Part shown: one piece after another, positions 59,451-64,000 of the stretch
Layout: every line of letters begins with the position of its first letter
Position numbering within the stretch: the stretch's first letter is position 1
Source of the DNA: Gnetum montanum
Taxonomy: Eukaryota; Streptophyta; Gnetopsida; Gnetales; Gnetaceae
Assembly (NCBI GenBank): GCA_015680685.1
Contig: MNCI01005370.1
Span: forward strand, 211,545-275,544
Direction: 5' to 3'
Length of the DNA stretch: 64,000 nt
Translations under genes and position numbers: made by a program
Notes under the pieces: model-generated
Database searches by the model: none
What the model was told of the DNA's origin: nothing
The model's input: only the letters and a program-made list of their open reading frames with translations

Positions 59451-60184
59451 CTTTTGTCTTTTCTTGCAAGTAATCTTTAAACTCTCCTTGACAATAGAGA
59501 TAATTCATCCTCACTATTCACTTCATGTTCAAGTGTCTCCTCCTTTGATGAACTTTTGAGGACAATGGGATTTTCCTTGATTGCACCTTCACCTATGAGA
59601 TTCATCTCATAGGCTATGAGTGCACTTTGTAGCTCTTCAAATTTAAGGACTAAAAAATCCATGATATTCTCCATGGCTATTCTTATCATTTTGATGATAA
59701 CGTCACTTTTAGGTAGAACTTTACTTGTTTTTCTAATGGCTACAACAAGATTGTTGGCTCTTGAAAAGTAGTCTTTAATCTTCTCTCCTTCTTTCATTTT
59801 CAATTTATCATACTCACTTTGCAAAACTAGAAGTTTTGATTGTTTTACAGCTGATGTACCTTCATATGTTGCTTCTAGCATTTCCCAAATTTCTTTAGTG
59901 ATTTTGAACCTAGGTACTCTATTAAATTCAAATTTACTCAAAGCATAATAAAGATAATTTCTTGCTTTCGAATCAAACATGAACTTATCTCTTTTATCTT
60001 GTGTCCATTTGCTTCTTTGCTTGGTGGCTCTGGTGGTGTTATCAATGGATGGTGTGTAACCTTCAAGAATAGACTTCTGGACTTCAAACTCCATGGATTT
60101 GAAGAATCCTTGCATTCTAGCTTTTTATTACGTGAATTTGATCCCATCAAACATAAGTGGCTTGATGTAGGATGTTCCTTCCAT
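59451..60184 (-). pseudogene. Copia Gag (UBN2-type), N-terminal part
   Basis: From ATG at 60184 the minus strand reads MEGTSYIKPLMFDGIKFT, two stops where a Y-W pair is usual, then KARMQGFFKSMEFEVQ. The open part 60115-59477 has YLYYALSKFEFNRV, KEIWEMLEATYEGTSAVKQ, KLLVLQSEYDKLKMKEGE and DYFSRANNLV, the core of copia Gag. After a single TAA the frame runs RLLARKDK and then crosses the CTTTT duplication into 52051. Three stops in an otherwise open frame indicate fairly mild decay. Confidence 0.88.
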
Positions 60185-60227
60185 CATTCACTCTTAAGAT
60201 GTTAAGCTCCAAAATTGAGAGTACTAA

Positions 60228-60239
60228 GCTCCGATACCA
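60228..60239 (-). other. Primer-binding site of copia element, initiator-Met type
   Basis: Minus-strand TGGTATCGGAGC, one base off TGGTATCAGAGC, two bases from the LTR end. Confidence 0.85.
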
Positions 60240-60241
60240 CT

Positions 60242-61369
60242 TGAGGCTTAAGAACTTAGAAAGGGGTTGAATAAGTTCCCTAATTCAAACAACCAAGACA
60301 AGCAAAACTGCACATAAATTTATGTGGTTTTCCAACTTGGGCATGTCCACACTTGGAGGGTAGGATCCTTGCACAACTTCAAAATTTGTTCCTTCAAAAT
60401 ATGGTTTAGAGGGTACCACAACCTTTACAATGTTTGAGTTTTGCTCAAAGTGTTTTGTCACTACAAACACACTCAACCTTGCAAGGTCCCAACAAGCTTA
60501 AAATGTAGTTTCAAGGATCCCATAACCTTTACAAAGATGTAAGTTTCACTAGGAATGTTTTCATGTTGGAAACATACTCAACCTTATAAGGTCCCAACAA
60601 GCTTACAAGATGCCTTCTCACAAGAAGCACATCAACCCTGCAAGGCTACACTCCTTACTCCTTACTTTACTCCTTACACTTAGGCACACATACAACAATA
60701 CACAAATGATGGGAAAATGAGGAACAAAGATAATTCACTTGATATACAATAATGGGATTGATCAATGAATAGTACTTATACCTTTTCCAAGAATTCCACT
60801 TTGCTTTATAGCCTTTCACTTTCCAAATCCTCCTCGGAATTCATGCAACAGCTAGGTAACAGTTAGTTGGGATGTCCTATTCATGCTTGGGAAGTCTATC
60901 TACAAATATCCTTTATTTAGGTGAGACATCAAATAGAAATTTAGCACATCTTGCTTGGGACATCCTAGTTAGGATGTCCTAGTAGCAATTGGAACATTTG
61001 TTCTCAAATTAGGATGTCTAGCCTACAATTGCACTTTGAACTCTAGGACATTCCTTTGACATTTGGGATGTCTCAATAGATCTCAAAACACCTTCTTTTG
61101 GCTTGTAGACTTTGTTTTCTAATTGAAACTTTGTGTCATCTTAGATTAGCATCTCAACTCTCGTTTTGTCATCCCAGTTCTCATTTTATCATCCCAACTC
61201 TCATCTTAATGACTCAGCTCTCATTTTGCCAATTCAACTCTTGTTGTCACAATCTCATCTTGTCACTCTGAAGCTCACAATTATGCTCTTGTCACATTCT
61301 TCCTTAGGCTTGCAAAACTATAAGCACATTCTCCATTTTCTAAGGTTTTGACATACCAAAAGATCAAAC
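60242..61369 (-). repeat. 5' LTR of copia element
   Basis: Left edge set by the primer site, right edge by alignment to the 49735 end of the other LTR. Repeated wording inside includes CCAACAAGCTTA (60488, 60596) and (C)AACTCTCATTTTGTCATCCCA runs at 61150-61240. The minus-strand LTR start has lost the TG/CA form by mutation. Confidence 0.8.
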
Positions 61370-61375
61370 CATATG

Positions 61376-61535
61376 TGACAAAGCTACTAGTAGTCCAAGT
61401 GGGAAGACAACAAACTGTGGTCAAGGCATAATGATCTACATATCACAACTAGTCCCATCCACGGAATTCAACCCATGCATGAACACTTGTGATTTGTATC
61501 GTTAGGCATGGGGGTACCTTGTTGCTCATTATATA
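61376..61535 (+). repeat. Diverged Athila LTR fragment
   Basis: TGACAAAGCTACTAG...GTGGGAAGACAACAAACTGTGG...GGGGGTACCTTGTTGCTCATTA is the diverged reverse complement of 49326-49482. It has no primer site after it. Together the two fragments flank the copia element in inverted orientation. Confidence 0.65.
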
Positions 61536-62660
61536 TTATACAAGAGTTTCAAGCAATAGCTTAGGTGTAGGCTAAGATTCACGTTCAAACTTGTTAAACT
61601 TTTTTAATTTTATAAATCTCGTAAATGGTAACCCGTTCAAGCTGGTATCTTAACCCTTAGAATTTCACTTTGTTTAACTTTCCTACTAATACAAAGTCCA
61701 TTTTTTCATGCTACTTAGATCAAAGTTAAAGGTGTCACACACGACACAACACCACCAGAGCACAACACAATACCTTCCCCTACCCTATCCTACCCTATCC
61801 TGCAGCACTATTAAACTAATTGATGATTTGAAACATTGTCCTGTAAGCCCTCCCGTGATGCAATTGCCAGCGCAACGTCCCAAAAAAGGATGCCTCGTTT
61901 CTGTCAATCCTCACTTTCACATCATCATGGAATGCACCTCCAATCACGTGTTCAGCGAAAAAGCTTTCAACACTTTCCTATGATGGTGCTTGTGCTTTTT
62001 GTATTTGTTTAGTTGGAAATGGGGGAGGGAGCAGGTGCAACACCGCCGCAGTGGCTGCTGCGATGGCCACATGGTGACCGATTCACCCAACCCAAACCCA
62101 ATTCCAGCCCTTGGTTTTCTGGACAATCATGGCTTCATTATCAAAACACAGCACAGCACGTGGCTACGAATCACACCCAAATACTATTGACAATTCTTAA
62201 GTCTGAATCAAAATCATATCACAGCTGTCTTGAGACATACAACCATTTTGTTGTTTCAAGAACGATTCTTCCACAAGGATACAGGCCACAGACCAAGGAC
62301 AAGTGCGTTTTGTTTAACAAACTGATCTGTTTGGATCAATGCTGGCAATAGCATTATGAGTTTATGTACAACAAGAACATAAGCATCACACGGCACCCAT
62401 CCAAGGTTGAAGAGAAACAGTAAAAGGAAAAGGAAGAGGAACAGTCCAGTTCAGTCCAGTCCATAAACAACATATTTTTATTTGTCATTCATGCAAGTTC
62501 ACTCACTTCTGTTGAGATGTCTCTATTTGTCGTGGAAATAAACATCACTCTTGCGGCCATGGTTATCCTTATCCTCGTATTATTGGCCCCTCGTTTTTGT
62601 CTGATTCAATGCAGCTTTCCAAATCTTCACGGATTCTTTTGCACATATTTGCGTTACAAG
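61536..62660. other. Spacer upstream of peroxidase gene
   Basis: No gene seen. A locally GC-richer part lies at about 62020-62110 (CAACACCGCCGCAGTGGCTGC). A short AGTCCAGTTCAGTCCAGTCCA repeat lies at about 62443-62462. Confidence 0.4.
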
Positions 62661-62664
62661 TTTA

Positions 62665-62678
62665 TATTTATATATACC
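62665..62678 (+). promoter_or_regulatory. Candidate TATA box of peroxidase gene
   Basis: TATTTATATATACC about 150 bases before the start codon, a plausible distance for a plant promoter with a short leader. Confidence 0.5.
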
Positions 62679-62823
62679 TGCACTGCTTGTCGATTGTTTG
62701 GTGACCAAGAAGACACCGAATTGTACTGACTATAGGCTGCAGATTTTAAGTTGGTCAGGTCTTGGGAAATAAGCTAAGCCTTGTGTTGGATTCTATTCTC
62801 ACACAGGAGTAGGGCAGGGACTC

Positions 62824-64000
62824 ATGGGCATGGGTATGATGAAATCACAGCTTGTTACTAATGCTCTGTTAATATCGTTGCTAGTGGTGCTCCTGCGGGC
62901 AGATAAGGGACATGCCCAGCTTTCTGAGAATTTTTATGCAAGGAAGTGTCCTAATGTTGAGGCAATTGTTAGAGGTGTTGTGAACCAGAAGTTCATGCAG
63001 ACCTTTGTCACTGTTCCTGGCACACTCAGGCTGTTTTTCCACGATTGTATGGTGGAGGTAGTGGAGTGGATTGGATTGGGTGCACGGTTTTGATTTGTTT
63101 GTTTCTGATCTGTATTTGTTGAAGGAAGACAAATTTGCTGTGTTAATACATGAATTTCATTTTTTTGAGTGATTAATTTACAGGGTTGCGATGGCTCTGT
63201 GATAATTGCGTCAACTGCAAACAATGTGGCAGAGAAAGATTTCGAGGACAACCTGTCACTTGCAGGCGATGGGTTTGACACTGTGATCAAGGCCAAGCAA
63301 GCAGTGGAACAAGCCTGCCCAAACACAGTATCATGTGCAGATATCCTAGCTCTGGCTGCTAGGGATGTTGTATCACTGGTGGGTTCCTGTGCCTGCAGTG
63401 GCTCAGCATTATATTCATCCAGCAAGCATTTTAACCAAGTCATATTACTTATGATGATTGATGATGCAGTACTTACATACTAGTACTAGCTCCGTTAAAC
63501 AATTAGCTATTGAAAATCTAAATTAATTCATATTACTTGATGCAGGTGGGAGGTCCATTTTTCCGCGTGGAACTAGGCAGGAGAGACGGCAGAGTGTCAC
63601 AGGCTTCTCGCTGTACAGGAAACCTGCCCAAACCCACCTTCAATGTAAACCAACTCAACGCACTGTTTGCCAAAAAGGGTCTCAGTTTAAGAGACCTAGT
63701 TGCCCTCTCTGGTAACAATTTAACACCAGCGATTTCTAAGCAAGGAATTTAGGCCTTTGTGTTTTATGTTCAATTTTTAAAATGATTTATTGATCGATTG
63801 AATCTGCAGGAGCCCACACGGTTGGATTTTCACACTGCGGGAAGTTTCAGAGTAGGATTTTCCCTCAGGTCGACTCAACCCTCGATGCCAATTACGCAGC
63901 ACAGCTAAGGCAACAGTGCCCAGTTAACGTCGATCCCACAATTGCAATCTTCATGGACCCAACAAGCCCAAGAATATTCGATAATGCTTACTTCAATAAC
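62824..64000 (+). CDS. Class III (secretory) plant peroxidase, 3' end beyond window
   Basis: Exons are 62824-63057, 63184-63378, 63546-63711 and 63810 onward, all with GT...AG borders and phases that join. The 262 codons seen compare with about 320-330 for the family. A signal peptide ([10 protein letters not shown], cleavage before QLSENFY) sends it to the secretory pathway. Distal heme residues Arg and His lie in RLFFHDC, calcium and disulfide residues in GCDGS, the [13 protein letters not shown] motif is intact, and the proximal His is in [10 protein letters not shown]. Such enzymes use hydrogen peroxide to oxidise phenolics in the wall or vacuole. Three introns at the classic positions fit the family. 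Oddities: Met replaces the usual Phe in HDC-F-VE, and an extra Cys sits in SRCTGN. Nearby in-frame ATGs at 62830, 62836 and 62839 are alternative starts. Confidence 0.95.

Larger units (their letters stand above)
49483..61369 (-). mobile_element. SIRE-like Ty1-copia element, gag only, split by an Athila-type insertion
   Basis: Minus-strand order: 5' LTR (61369-60242), primer site TGGTATCGGAGC, Gag (60184-59451, continuing at 52051-51737), about 2 kb without recognisable pol, polypurine tract AAAAAGGGGGAAAT, 3' LTR remnant (49735-49483). The CACCAAAAAGGGGGAAATTGTTG junction is typical of SIRE-type copia elements. The plus-strand Athila element at 52052-59450 sits inside Gag. Confidence 0.8.

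Noticed and set aside
62934-63443. Minus-strand 169-codon ORF over the peroxidase
   Set aside because: It spans exons and an intron of a clearly identified gene on the other strand.

Overview
This window is plant nuclear DNA from a large, repeat-rich genome. It is probably a seed plant and possibly a gymnosperm, but that is an inference from the repeat load and I cannot name the species. Evidence: Ty3 elements of the Tat and Athila types, a SIRE-like Ty1-copia element, AT-rich decayed spacers, and one intron-containing host gene, a class III peroxidase with plant-type splice sites. No rRNA, tRNA or CRISPR was seen. Two assembly gaps (37582-38178 and 56013-56883) and two single Ns (33666, 45609) limit the reading.

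Layout. (1) 1-7410: a minus-strand LTR element, 'family A', with 3.3-kb LTRs and an uninterrupted 656-aa Gag-protease ORF but no pol. A third copy of its LTR is a solo LTR at 37159-40176, bounded by a perfect ATAAC target-site duplication. All three LTR copies carry the same fragment of a receptor-like kinase gene. (2) 7411-20780: a decayed plus-strand Tat-type Ty3 element (gag, protease, RT, RNase H, a second archaeal-type RNase H, integrase). An antisense multi-exon ORF lies between protease and RT. (3) About 20800-41100: a second Tat-type element in inverted orientation. Its protease remnant is on the minus strand at 41100-40350, and it carries a second copy of the antisense ORF on the plus strand (24223-36430). 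It is interrupted by the family A solo LTR and by a 6.9-kb LTR element (28873-35777, near-perfect GTAGT/GTAGC duplication). (4) 41698-49482: a minus-strand Athila-type element with gag and a decayed env-position ORF but no pol. (5) 49483-61369: a minus-strand SIRE-like copia element, gag only, split by a plus-strand Athila-type element at 52052-59450 (perfect CTTTT duplication). (6) 61376-61535: an Athila LTR scrap. (7) 62824 to the window end: the peroxidase gene, four exons visible, 3' end outside the window.

The region is a nest of LTR elements inserted into each other. Only the plus-strand Tat element retains recognisable pol, and that copy is full of stops. The others keep gag or gag-pro and would need enzymes supplied in trans. 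The points most worth checking are the antisense spliced ORF family shared by the two Tat copies, the kinase fragment carried inside family A LTRs, and the reiterated CAAGTG-type motifs just upstream of the family A LTR TATA box.
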